64,000 nt of DNA from Anaerolineaceae bacterium UBA6086 (GTDB taxonomy: Bacteria; Chloroflexota; Anaerolineae; Anaerolineales; Anaerolineaceae). Positions 32,299 to 39,846 of this stretch are shown here, piece after piece; within the stretch, counting starts at the first letter, position 1; each line of letters opens with the position of its first letter. Below the pieces are notes generated by a model. The model was not told the origin of the DNA and did no database searches. It worked only from the letters and a program-made list of their open reading frames with translations. A program made the position numbers and the translations under genes. The stretch lies in the NCBI GenBank assembly GCA_002436005.1, contig DIXG01000024.1:8034-72033 (forward strand), in the 5' to 3' direction.

Positions 32299-32826
32299 AT
32301 GAATAGGAACCCAATCGAACTGACAAATCTCAGAATCCAACCCCATGACCTGTTTGACAACCAGTGGCTTCTGCTGGCAGCAGGGGATTTTACCGCAGGT
32401 GACTTTAACGCCATGACCATCGGTTGGGGCGCAGTTGGCACCATGTGGAGCAAGCCCTTCGTCATGGTTGCGGTCCGCCATTCGCGGTACACCTTCCAGT
32501 TCATGGAGAAATACAATACCTTTACGCTATCCGGTTTCCCAGCACAATACCAGGATGCGCTCAACCTGCTTGGCTCCAAATCCGGGCGGGATGGTGATAA
32601 GATCCGTGAAAGCGGGTTGACCCCTATCGCTTCCAGTATGGTGGCAGCCCCGTCCTTTGCTGAAGCCGAGCTTGTGATCGAATGCCGTAAGGTGTATGAA
32701 AACGATCTCAACCCCGCACATTTTATGGATGAATCGATTTATCGGCACTATCCAAAACGTGACTTTCACCGTATCTATTATGGGTGGATAGAGAAAGCCT
32801 TTGGCACCAACAAATACGCCGCCTGA
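32299..32826 (+). CDS. Flavin reductase-like FMN-binding protein
   Basis: The 175-residue protein belongs to the flavin reductase-like split-barrel family. It shows LLAAGDFTAGDFNAMTIGWG near residue 25 (FMN-binding start), MWSKPFVMVAVRHSRYTFQFME, and NTFTLSGFPAQY. Relatives bind FMN and act as flavin reductases or as electron-transfer partners in anaerobes. The partner oxidoreductase is not evident here. AAGGAG precedes the ATG by 6 bases. The neighbours (mutase B12 subunit, MeaB) do not indicate a specific role, and it may be a single-gene unit, transcribed away from the fibre-like gene. Confidence 0.82.
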   Translation: MNRNPIELTNLRIQPHDLFDNQWLLLAAGDFTAGDFNAMTIGWGAVGTMWSKPFVMVAVRHSRYTFQFMEKYNTFTLSGFPAQYQDALNLLGSKSGRDGDKIRESGLTPIASSMVAAPSFAEAELVIECRKVYENDLNPAHFMDESIYRHYPKRDFHRIYYGWIEKAFGTNKYAA

Positions 32827-33004
32827 AAATGGTTGTGGGTGAAAGCAGAGTAAAAAGACAACCAACATCACTCTCGATTCATTCGGGAATACCCGTGATC
32901 CACAATTTTCATAAACAATAGCCCTGGTTTGCTCAGCAAATGCTGAAAATCCATCGTTGAACGCGGTATAATCAAAGTTGAAACAAAACCAGATGGAGAC
33001 ATGC

Positions 33005-33412
33005 ATGACGGAATCAAAAATTCGAGTTCTAATTGCCAAACCAGGCCTGGACGGACATGATCGCGGTGCCAAAGTGATTGCCAGAGCCTTGCGGGATGCC
33101 GGGATGGAAGTGATCTACACCGGACTGCGCCAGACTCCTGAGATGATAGCCGAGGCTGCCCTGCAAGAAGACGTAAACGTGGTCGGGTTATCGATCCTTT
33201 CAGGTGCACATAATGTCCTTGTGCCTGCCGTGATCGAAAAACTGCGCGCAAACGGCTTGCATGACGTCACAGTCTTTGTCGGTGGGATCATTCCAGAAGA
33301 AGATGCCCTCGCCTTGAAAGCAAAAGGCGTACACGCTGTTTACGGACCCGGCACCAACACACAGGTGGTCGTTGAAGAAATCCGTCAGGCAGTCAGTCAT
33401 CAAACTGCATAA
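33005..33412 (+). CDS. Methylmalonyl-CoA mutase B12-binding (small) subunit
   Basis: The 135-residue protein is the cobalamin-binding C-terminal domain of acyl-CoA mutases as a separate chain. It has DGHDRGAKVIARAL (the DxHxxG motif whose His ligates cobalt), SILSGAHN (the SxL motif) and FVGGIIP (the GG motif). Such subunits pair with a catalytic TIM-barrel subunit to isomerise methylmalonyl-CoA/succinyl-CoA or related acyl-CoAs. The catalytic subunit is not in this window. A longer frame to 32978 exists; ATG 33005 with GGAG ahead is preferred. The MeaB gene starts 2 bases after its stop. Confidence 0.92.
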   Translation: MTESKIRVLIAKPGLDGHDRGAKVIARALRDAGMEVIYTGLRQTPEMIAEAALQEDVNVVGLSILSGAHNVLVPAVIEKLRANGLHDVTVFVGGIIPEEDALALKAKGVHAVYGPGTNTQVVVEEIRQAVSHQTA

Positions 33413-33414
33413 TC

Positions 33415-34467
33415 ATGCCCCAAATTGATCCAAATGCCATTCGCCAGGGAGATCGCCTTGCATTGTCACGTGCGCTGACGGCAGCAGAAAACGGCACGCC
33501 AGCAAGCCGTGACATCCAGGCAGCTCTCTTTCCACACACTGGCAAGGCGCATCTGATCGGTATCACCGGCGCGCCGGGCACCGGCAAGAGCACACTGGTC
33601 AATCAATTAGTGAAATCCTTCAGAAAAGCAGAAAATCTTCCAGCGCCCAAAGTCGCTGTGATTGCCGTTGACCCAACCAGTCCCTTCACTGGCGGCGCGC
33701 TTCTGGGTGACCGCATCCGCATGCATGACCTAGCCGGAGATAAGGATGTGTTCATCCGCTCGATGGCATCACGAGGCGCCTTGGGCGGCCTGGCGCACAG
33801 CACGGCTGCCTTTGCGACCATTTTGGATGGCGCCGGGTTTGACCTGGTCCTGATCGAAACCGTTGGCGCCGGCCAGGCAGAGGTCGATATCGCCCGCCTG
33901 GCACATACGGTCATCGTGGTGGAAGCACCCGGCTTGGGTGATGATATTCAAGCCATCAAAGCGGGCATTCTTGAGATCGCAGATATCCTTGTGGTCAATA
34001 AATCTGACCAGCCAGGGGCTGAAAACACTGCCCGCGCCCTGCAAGCTATGCTCGAACTGTCGGGCAGCAATACTGGCAGCTTATTCACTGCAGGCAAACA
34101 CCGTATGCAGGCACAAGCACCTGCCTCATTGAGCCCGGTCAATGATGAGCCAGCCTGGAAGGTGCCTGTTCTGCAGGTCACTGCAACCGATGGCAAAGGT
34201 GTGTTGGAATTACGTGAGCAAATTGAGACACACAGAAAATATTTGCTCGAATCTGGCATGTGGCAGGTCAAGGAAAATCAGCGGCTCAAGCAGGATCTTG
34301 ATTCACTGATTTCAGACCTGTTAGTTGAGCGTTGGAGACAGCGCCAGGATAAGGTCGCCTACCACGATGCCCTCAAAAATGTCATCGAGAGGAAATGGAC
34401 GCCTTACGAAGCAGCAGAATCCTTATTAAAAAAATCATCCATCCACTCAGGAATTATTGTAAGATAA
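33415..34467 (+). CDS. meaB: MeaB-type GTPase, chaperone of acyl-CoA mutase
   Basis: MeaB (also called ArgK) is a G3E-family GTPase that loads and protects the B12 cofactor of methylmalonyl-CoA mutase. The 350-residue protein shows the P-loop GAPGTGKSTL near residue 48, AVDPTSPFTGGALLGDRIRM, the D-FIRSMASRGALGG segment, the LIETVGAGQAEVD switch, and NKSDQPGA. Only two bases separate it from the mutase B12 subunit, so the two are surely co-transcribed and work together. About 50 residues (GSNTGSLFTAGKHRMQ...) near 215-255 form a loop insertion of unclear role. AspRS follows after 18 bases. Confidence 0.93.
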   Translation: MPQIDPNAIRQGDRLALSRALTAAENGTPASRDIQAALFPHTGKAHLIGITGAPGTGKSTLVNQLVKSFRKAENLPAPKVAVIAVDPTSPFTGGALLGDRIRMHDLAGDKDVFIRSMASRGALGGLAHSTAAFATILDGAGFDLVLIETVGAGQAEVDIARLAHTVIVVEAPGLGDDIQAIKAGILEIADILVVNKSDQPGAENTARALQAMLELSGSNTGSLFTAGKHRMQAQAPASLSPVNDEPAWKVPVLQVTATDGKGVLELREQIETHRKYLLESGMWQVKENQRLKQDLDSLISDLLVERWRQRQDKVAYHDALKNVIERKWTPYEAAESLLKKSSIHSGIIVR

Positions 34468-34485
34468 AGAAAAACAGGAGAAACC

Positions 34486-35805
34486 ATGGAACGCACACTC
34501 ATTAAAGACCTCAACCAGCACATCGACCAAAAAGTCACCCTCCAGGGATGGCTGCACACACTGCGCGACCAGAAAAATATGCAGTTCCTGATCGTCCGGG
34601 ATCGAACCGGGCTGGTCCAGGTTGCTCATTACAAAAAAGGTAACCTGGAACTTGCAGAAACCATCTCTTCCCTTGGCACTGAATCTGCCCTGAAGCTCAC
34701 CGGCACTGTCGTCAAAAATGAGATCGTCAAACTCGGTGGGATCGAGGTGCAGCTGGAAGATCTGGTCATTGAAGGCGCAGCAGACGTGCCATTACCCTTC
34801 GAACCTTTTGGTGAATACATGCCAGATCAAGACTTTCGCCTGGATTGGCGCTACCTGGATTTGCGGCGAGAATTCAACCGTTTGATCTTCGAGGTGCAAA
34901 CCACTGCCGAACAGGCGATGCGTGAGTTCTGGCTTCAGCATGATTTTATCGAAATTCACTCCCCCAAGATTATGGGTGCGCCCAGCGAAAGCGGTGCTGA
35001 ACTCTTCTCACTACCGTATTTTGAAACTACCGCCTACCTGGCACAATCGCCACAATTTTATAAGCAAATGGCGATGGCTGCAGGTTTTGAACGCGTTTTT
35101 GAAATCGGACCGGTCTTCAGGGCGGATCCATCCTTCACATCCCGCCACATGACCGAATTCACAGGTGTCGATATGGAAATCTCCTGGATCGAGAGCCATG
35201 AGGATGTGATGTCCTTTATGGAACGCTGGCTGGCGTTTACTTATGAGCGCGTGATTGAAAAGCACGATGAAGCCATCCAGGCGACCTTTGATGTCAAGCT
35301 GGAAGTGCCCTCGCTGCCCTTCCCACGCATCACCATGGCAGAAGCCCGCAACGTGCTCGATTCGCTGGGCTATAAGCTGCCTCCCGAAAAGAAATATGAT
35401 CTTGATCCCGGAGCTGAAAGAGCGCTTGGCGCACACTTCAAAGAAACTCAGGGACATGATTTCGTTTTTGTAACCGATTGGCCCTTCGATGTGCGTCCCT
35501 TTTACCACATGCTGCAACCAGAGGATTCCAATCTGACCCGCAGCTTCGATTTGCTGGGCAAAGGCCTGGAATTGGCGACCGGCGCCCAGCGAGAACATCG
35601 CTACGAAGTTCTCAAGTCACAGGCGCTGACAAAAGGTTTGACCGTTGAACCCATTCAGAACTATTTGGATTACTTCCGCTACGGCACCCCGCCGCATGGC
35701 GGATTCGGATTTGGGCTCAGCCGCTTCTTGATGATCCTGCTCAACCTCTCCAATATCCGCGAAGCAGTCTATCTCTTCAGAGGGCCTACCCGCCTTTCGC
35801 CATAG
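34486..35805 (+). CDS. aspS: Aspartyl-tRNA synthetase, archaeal type, possibly non-discriminating
   Basis: This is a class IIb synthetase of 439 residues. It has an N-terminal OB anticodon domain (VTLQGWLHTLRDQKNMQFLIVRDRTG), motif 2 near residue 200 (FEIGPVFRAD), and motif 3 at the C-terminus (GFGFGLSRFLM). The length and the segments SPKIMGAPSESGAELF and YLAQSPQFYKQMAMA match archaeal-type AspRS rather than the ~590-residue bacterial form, which carries an extra GAD domain. Archaeal-type enzymes in bacteria often charge both tRNA-Asp and tRNA-Asn and work with GatCAB. AGGAG precedes the ATG. The upstream meaB gene is close, so they may share a transcript. Confidence 0.85.
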   Translation: MERTLIKDLNQHIDQKVTLQGWLHTLRDQKNMQFLIVRDRTGLVQVAHYKKGNLELAETISSLGTESALKLTGTVVKNEIVKLGGIEVQLEDLVIEGAADVPLPFEPFGEYMPDQDFRLDWRYLDLRREFNRLIFEVQTTAEQAMREFWLQHDFIEIHSPKIMGAPSESGAELFSLPYFETTAYLAQSPQFYKQMAMAAGFERVFEIGPVFRADPSFTSRHMTEFTGVDMEISWIESHEDVMSFMERWLAFTYERVIEKHDEAIQATFDVKLEVPSLPFPRITMAEARNVLDSLGYKLPPEKKYDLDPGAERALGAHFKETQGHDFVFVTDWPFDVRPFYHMLQPEDSNLTRSFDLLGKGLELATGAQREHRYEVLKSQALTKGLTVEPIQNYLDYFRYGTPPHGGFGFGLSRFLMILLNLSNIREAVYLFRGPTRLSP

Positions 35806-35830
35806 GAATATCTGAAAGGACCACATCAAA

Positions 35831-36445
35831 ATGCCTTACATTTATGGAAAAAGGATCCGTCTGAGAGCAGCAGAAAAAGAAGATATCCCGACCTTTTTGC
35901 ACTGGTTCAACGACCCGGAAGTGACCGAAAACCTGATGATGACCACCCCAATGGCTCGCGTTGAGGAGGAGCGTTGGTATGATTGTATGATGCAAAAACC
36001 AGCGACTGAACATGTAATGGTCATTGAGATCAGTGATGGGCAGCAGAAACCCTCTTACAGAGCGATTGGAACTTGCGGTTTCATCTCAATAGACTGGCGC
36101 AATCGATCATCAGAAGTAGGGATCAGTATCGGCGAAAAATCTCTCTGGGATCAGGGCTATGGGACAGAAACCATGAGTTTGCTGATTGAGCATGGTTTCA
36201 ATACACTCAACTTACATCGCATTTGGCTGCAAGTCCATTCAACCAATCCACGCGGGATCCGCGCTTATGAAAAAGCCGGTTTCATTCACGAAGGCAAATT
36301 TCGCCAGGCAGAATTTAAAAAAGGAGCCTATTGTGATGTGCACGTGATGAGTATTCTGGCGGACGAACGGCGGCAATCAGAAATTAAGGGAAAACCAATA
36401 GAAAAAGGACTTGGACAGAATGGCAACACCCCACATGCAGCATGA
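35831..36445 (+). CDS. GNAT-family N-acetyltransferase (RimJ/RimL-like)
   Basis: This 204-residue acetyl-CoA-dependent acetyltransferase shows KRIRLRAAEKEDI at the start, the core strand GTCGFISIDW, the acetyl-CoA P-loop-like DQGYGTETMSLLIEHGF near residue 117, and the closing HSTNPRGIRAYEKAGFIHEGKFR, typical of RimJ/RimL and spermidine acetyltransferase relatives. The substrate may be a protein N-terminus, polyamine or antibiotic and cannot be told here. The 3' end overlaps the PRPP synthetase gene by 26 bases, so the two are translationally linked. It follows AspRS by 25 bases. Confidence 0.88.
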   Translation: MPYIYGKRIRLRAAEKEDIPTFLHWFNDPEVTENLMMTTPMARVEEERWYDCMMQKPATEHVMVIEISDGQQKPSYRAIGTCGFISIDWRNRSSEVGISIGEKSLWDQGYGTETMSLLIEHGFNTLNLHRIWLQVHSTNPRGIRAYEKAGFIHEGKFRQAEFKKGAYCDVHVMSILADERRQSEIKGKPIEKGLGQNGNTPHAA

Positions 36446-37409
36446 TTTACTTTACGGGAATATCAAACTGTTTGCTGGCACCGCCTCACCTGAGCTGGCT
36501 AATGAAATTGCTAACTATCTCGGTCAACCCCTTTGCGGCCGCGACATCGTTGAATTTCCCAACGAAAACCTGTTTGTCAGGTTGCATAACAGCGTGCGCG
36601 GCCAGGATTGTTACGTGATCCAATCCACATCAGCACCTGTGCATCGCAACTTGATGGAACTCTTAATCATGATCCAAACCCTAAAACTGGACTCGGCCGG
36701 ACGCATCACAGCAGTGGTGCCTTACCTCTGCTATGGACGATCCGACAAAAAAGATAAACCGCGCGTGCCGATCACAGCCCGACTGGTGGCGGATATGATC
36801 CAAATTGCCGGGGCGGATCGCTACATGACCTATGACCTGCACGCCGGGCAAATTCAAGGGTTTTTCTCCATCCCGGGAGATGTTTTGCGCGGCTTTCACG
36901 TCCTCTCAGAATATCTGCTGGATCTGGCGCCCTGCCTGCAGAACCCGGTCGTTGTCACAGCCGACCTGGGATTTGCCAAGAAAGGGCGAACCTATGCCGA
37001 GCTCCTGCATACCGGCTTGGCTTTCATCGAGAAAAAGCGTACTGCAGATATCACCAATCCCCAATCCATGACCGTTATTGGTGATGTGCAGGATAGGGAC
37101 GTGATCCTGGTGGATGACGAGGTGAACACCGGCGGTTCAATGGTGCACGCCGTTGAAATTCTGAAAGACCACGGCGCCCGGAATATCTACATGATCTTTG
37201 TGCATCCTGTTCTATCCGGCAACGGTGCTGAAAGATTGGCGGCGCTCCCTGTCAAGCGGTTTGTCACCACCAACACCATTCCCATTCCACCAGAGAAAAA
37301 AGCACTCTTTGGCGATAGGCTGGTGGTGCTTTCCATCAGTGCCATGCTGGGCGAAGTCATCCGCCGGGCAAATGAAGGCCGCAGCGTGGGTGCGATGTTT
37401 AACGAATAA
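36420..37409 (+). CDS. prs: Ribose-phosphate pyrophosphokinase
   Basis: This enzyme makes PRPP from ribose 5-phosphate and ATP for nucleotide, His and Trp synthesis. The 329-residue protein shows the flexible catalytic loop CYGRSDKKDKPR near residue 104, the conserved DLHAGQIQGFF near residue 138, and the PRPP-binding loop as ILVDDEVNTGGSM near residue 225, a variant of the classical DDMIDTAGT. The start is set at ATG 36420 (AAAGGA upstream); TTG 36411 and ATG 36435 are alternatives. The divergent loop suggests an unusual PRPP-synthetase subclass rather than the standard bacterial enzyme. A structured spacer follows before kamA. Confidence 0.88.
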   Translation: MATPHMQHDLLYGNIKLFAGTASPELANEIANYLGQPLCGRDIVEFPNENLFVRLHNSVRGQDCYVIQSTSAPVHRNLMELLIMIQTLKLDSAGRITAVVPYLCYGRSDKKDKPRVPITARLVADMIQIAGADRYMTYDLHAGQIQGFFSIPGDVLRGFHVLSEYLLDLAPCLQNPVVVTADLGFAKKGRTYAELLHTGLAFIEKKRTADITNPQSMTVIGDVQDRDVILVDDEVNTGGSMVHAVEILKDHGARNIYMIFVHPVLSGNGAERLAALPVKRFVTTNTIPIPPEKKALFGDRLVVLSISAMLGEVIRRANEGRSVGAMFNE

Positions 37410-37467
37410 CCCGGAGCCTATCCCTGAGCAGATGGAATTTACCTGCTCTTGTGGCGAGCTATCCGGG
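37410..37467 (+). repeat. Nested inverted repeats between prs and kamA
   Basis: An outer pair CCCGGA (37410-37415) with TCCGGG (37462-37467) encloses an inner pair GAGCAG (37426-37431) with CTGCTC (37443-37448). No T tract follows, so this is not a standard terminator; it may be an RNA structure in the leader of kamA. Confidence 0.35.
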
Positions 37468-37509
37468 ATTAATGATATTATGGGTAACACACCTACAAAG
37501 GAGAGATAA

Positions 37510-38862
37510 ATGCAGCCATTTCCCTCAAAACGAGCGCCAGCCTTTGCTGATATTCCGGATGAAAAATGGAACGATTGGCGCTGGCAGCTCAGTCACCGGT
37601 TAAACTCTGTCGAAGATTTCGAGAAAATTCTCACCCTCACCGAAAGCGAAAAGACAGCGCTCAGCCAAAAAGGTCTTTTCCGGGTGGATATCACCCCCTA
37701 TTTTGCCTCGCTGATCGATCCCGATAACCCATTAGACCCCATCCGCAAGCAGATCATCCCGACAGCCGGAGAGATCAGTCCTTTCACCGGCGAGATGGAA
37801 GATTCCCTTGCTGAAGATGCCCATTCACCCGTTCCCGGGCTGGTGCATCGCTACCCCGATAGGGTGTTGATGCTGGTGACCACGCAATGTGCCAGCTACT
37901 GCCGCTATTGCACACGCTCACGCATTGTAGGGGATCCAACACAGACCTTTTCCTCTAAAGATTTTGAAGCGCAACTCGATTACCTGCGCCAGACACCCCA
38001 GGTGCGCGATGTTCTGCTTTCGGGCGGCGATCCGCTAACTCTTGCGCCAAAAGTCTTGGAACGATTGCTCTCCGCCCTGCGCGAGATTCCGCATATCGAG
38101 ATCATCCGCATCGGCTCACGCGTGCCCGTCTTCATGCCCCAGCGGATAAATGACGAACTGTGCGAAATGCTTCAGAAATATCACCCCCTGTGGTTGAATA
38201 TCCATGTCAATCATCCTAATGAGATCACAGCCGAGCTGGCAGAAGCCTGTGACAGGCTCAGCCGGGCAGGTATTCCACTTGGCAACCAGGCGGTGCTCCT
38301 GGCTGGCGTTAATGATGATCCCCACATTCAGCGCCGGCTGGTTCATGACCTGGTGCGTATCCGTGTGCGCCCCTATTACCTCTATCAATGTGATCTCGTG
38401 CACGGTGCCGGTCATTTTCGCACGCCGGTCGGAAAGGGCATCGAAATTATCGAAGCCCTGCGCGGACATACCTCAGGCTATGCTGTGCCCACCTATGTTG
38501 TGGATGCACCCGGCGGTGGCGGCAAGATTCCCCTCAATCCCAACTACCTGATCAGCTACTCCGACCATAAGATCGTCCTGCGCAATTACGAAGGGTATAT
38601 CACGACTTACGAAGAGCCAACAGAATATGAACCCATTGATCCGGCACTGGTGGCGCCTTTCAAGAATAAGATGATTGAGACGGGTCAGAGCGGTGTATTT
38701 GGTTTGCTGCAGGGTGAAGAAATGTTCATCAAGCCAGAAGGATTTGATCAGCTGCATCAGCGCGGCGGGCTCATTCACCGTTTGCGGGAAAACAAAGAAA
38801 AGTGGGTGCCGCGCGGCATTGGCGATGGCAGCAGCGATAAGGACGCTGAGTCAAGCGAATGA
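37510..38862 (+). CDS. kamA: Lysine 2,3-aminomutase (radical SAM, PLP)
   Basis: This enzyme converts L-lysine to L-beta-lysine, the first step of lysine fermentation or of beta-lysine osmolyte synthesis. The 450-residue protein has the radical SAM cluster motif CxxxCxxC at residues 127, 131 and 134 (QCASYCRYC), SGGDPLTL near residue 171, and the PLP-lysine loop DAPGGGGKIPLNPNY near residue 332-346. The Asp residues in YQCDL and VVDAPGG, which in the clostridial enzyme bind the lysine side chain, are present, favouring lysine over glutamate 2,3-aminomutase. No lysine 5,6-aminomutase or AblB-type acetyltransferase is adjacent. AAAGGAG precedes the ATG; a strong terminator follows. Confidence 0.88.
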   Translation: MQPFPSKRAPAFADIPDEKWNDWRWQLSHRLNSVEDFEKILTLTESEKTALSQKGLFRVDITPYFASLIDPDNPLDPIRKQIIPTAGEISPFTGEMEDSLAEDAHSPVPGLVHRYPDRVLMLVTTQCASYCRYCTRSRIVGDPTQTFSSKDFEAQLDYLRQTPQVRDVLLSGGDPLTLAPKVLERLLSALREIPHIEIIRIGSRVPVFMPQRINDELCEMLQKYHPLWLNIHVNHPNEITAELAEACDRLSRAGIPLGNQAVLLAGVNDDPHIQRRLVHDLVRIRVRPYYLYQCDLVHGAGHFRTPVGKGIEIIEALRGHTSGYAVPTYVVDAPGGGGKIPLNPNYLISYSDHKIVLRNYEGYITTYEEPTEYEPIDPALVAPFKNKMIETGQSGVFGLLQGEEMFIKPEGFDQLHQRGGLIHRLRENKEKWVPRGIGDGSSDKDAESSE

Positions 38863-38880
38863 CACGCTAAATTAACACAG

Positions 38881-38916
38881 AAGCCCGAGGTGCAGTTCAC
38901 ACCTCGGGCTTTTTAT
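38881..38916 (+). terminator. Rho-independent terminator of kamA
   Basis: A perfect 11-bp stem pairs AGCCCGAGGTG (38882-38892) with CACCTCGGGCT (38900-38910), with a 7-base loop and TTTTTAT directly after. Confidence 0.92.
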
Positions 38917-39014
38917 ATTCTCAAGTTCGGCTTATGTTACCGGGTAGTCGGAATGGGATCATCTTTCGAAATCCCTGAAGGTTCAGCCTTCACCACCTCG
39001 TCTTTTTTCTTCCT

Positions 39015-39270
39015 TCAGCTCAAAACAGCGATATAAACCAGAACAAAAGGAAACAGAATTAATAAGCCGCTCAAACAAACCTGCCAGCCGCCATTCACAA
39101 ACCCGGCGCTCAGGTCATATAAAAATCCTCAACACTGCTGATCGTTCCCACAGACGCTAAGAAATATTGCGATCCCTGCAACAAAAAAAGATACCCGGAC
39201 ATCCTCAAATGAAAATTGAGATCAGGGCAATAATCATAATCGTCTTTTTGCTGTCTTTTTTCATTTTCAT
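39015..39270 (-). pseudogene. Internally deleted MFS transporter remnant
   Basis: On the minus strand an ATG at 39270 opens a basic then hydrophobic start (MKMKKDSKKTIMIIALISIF) that stops after 21 codons (stop at 39205). The following sequence, across a frameshift near 39135, encodes a membrane-protein C-terminus: QGSQYFLASVGTISS, then GFLYDLSAGFVNGGWQ, then a final hydrophobic helix ending at 39015. The order and style match the two ends of a major-facilitator protein with roughly 300 codons missing. A 34-codon open frame (39267-39371, minus) overlaps the remnant start by ATGA and may be the end of another lost gene. An intact MFS gene lies nearby. Confidence 0.55.
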
Positions 39271-39439
39271 GCTCCATTTCTCTTATCCATTGTGGTCAAT
39301 TTACCAACGACCACCGATGCCGTTGTGAGGTTCAATTCCAGCGTCGAATCAGGATCTTCAGCCCTTTTCATTGCTAAGCTTCAGCTCGATCAAAACGAAG
39401 TAAAATAGAACAAAATTATCTTAATGTCAGAGGTAAACA

Positions 39440-39781
39440 ATGACCGATTTGGAAATCGATCGATTAGTCATCATCAATGTTTCTCGTCCTCAATCCAAAA
39501 AATTGATGGCGAAACTCAATCGACAGCAGTTTTGCTTCACGATCATCGACAGTAACAACAGTTTGTTCCTCGAAGCGACCGTATTGCTGCTTTTGGGGCT
39601 GAATCACACCCGTTTAGACATCCTCGATCAGCTGGTTCAACAATACTGCCAGCCTTATCGAAAATTAATCCCGGTTCAAATTCGTGCTGCTGGTGAGACG
39701 GGGCAGTTTCCTGTGCTCGAATCCCTCGAAGGCGGCGCCACCATGTTCAGCCTGCCAGTTGAACACTTCGAGCAAATATAA
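39440..39781 (+). CDS. PII-like DarA/DUF970-family protein
   Basis: The 113-residue protein aligns by eye with DarA/PstA (DUF970), PII-like trimers that bind cyclic di-AMP: RLVIINVSRPQSKKLMAKLN (strand and helix 1), FTIIDSNNSLFLEATVLLLLGL (equivalent to VTKLASTGGF-GNTTLLIGV), and ILDQLVQQYC. The ligand loop TGGFLxxGNTT is poorly conserved (DSNNSLFLEATV), so cyclic di-AMP binding is doubtful. AGAGGT lies before the ATG. It stands between a decayed and an intact MFS transporter gene. Role unknown; a small-molecule sensor is plausible. Confidence 0.6.
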   Translation: MTDLEIDRLVIINVSRPQSKKLMAKLNRQQFCFTIIDSNNSLFLEATVLLLLGLNHTRLDILDQLVQQYCQPYRKLIPVQIRAAGETGQFPVLESLEGGATMFSLPVEHFEQI

Positions 39782-39846
39782 CGGAATGCACACAGCCATA
39801 CCCTGATTGGATGACCCCGGCGGACTAAAACCCAGCGGATACACCG

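Noticed and set aside
32527..33251. Minus-strand frames over the flavin reductase and mutase subunit genes
   Set aside because: Both plus-strand genes carry strong family motifs and ribosome sites; the antisense frames carry none.
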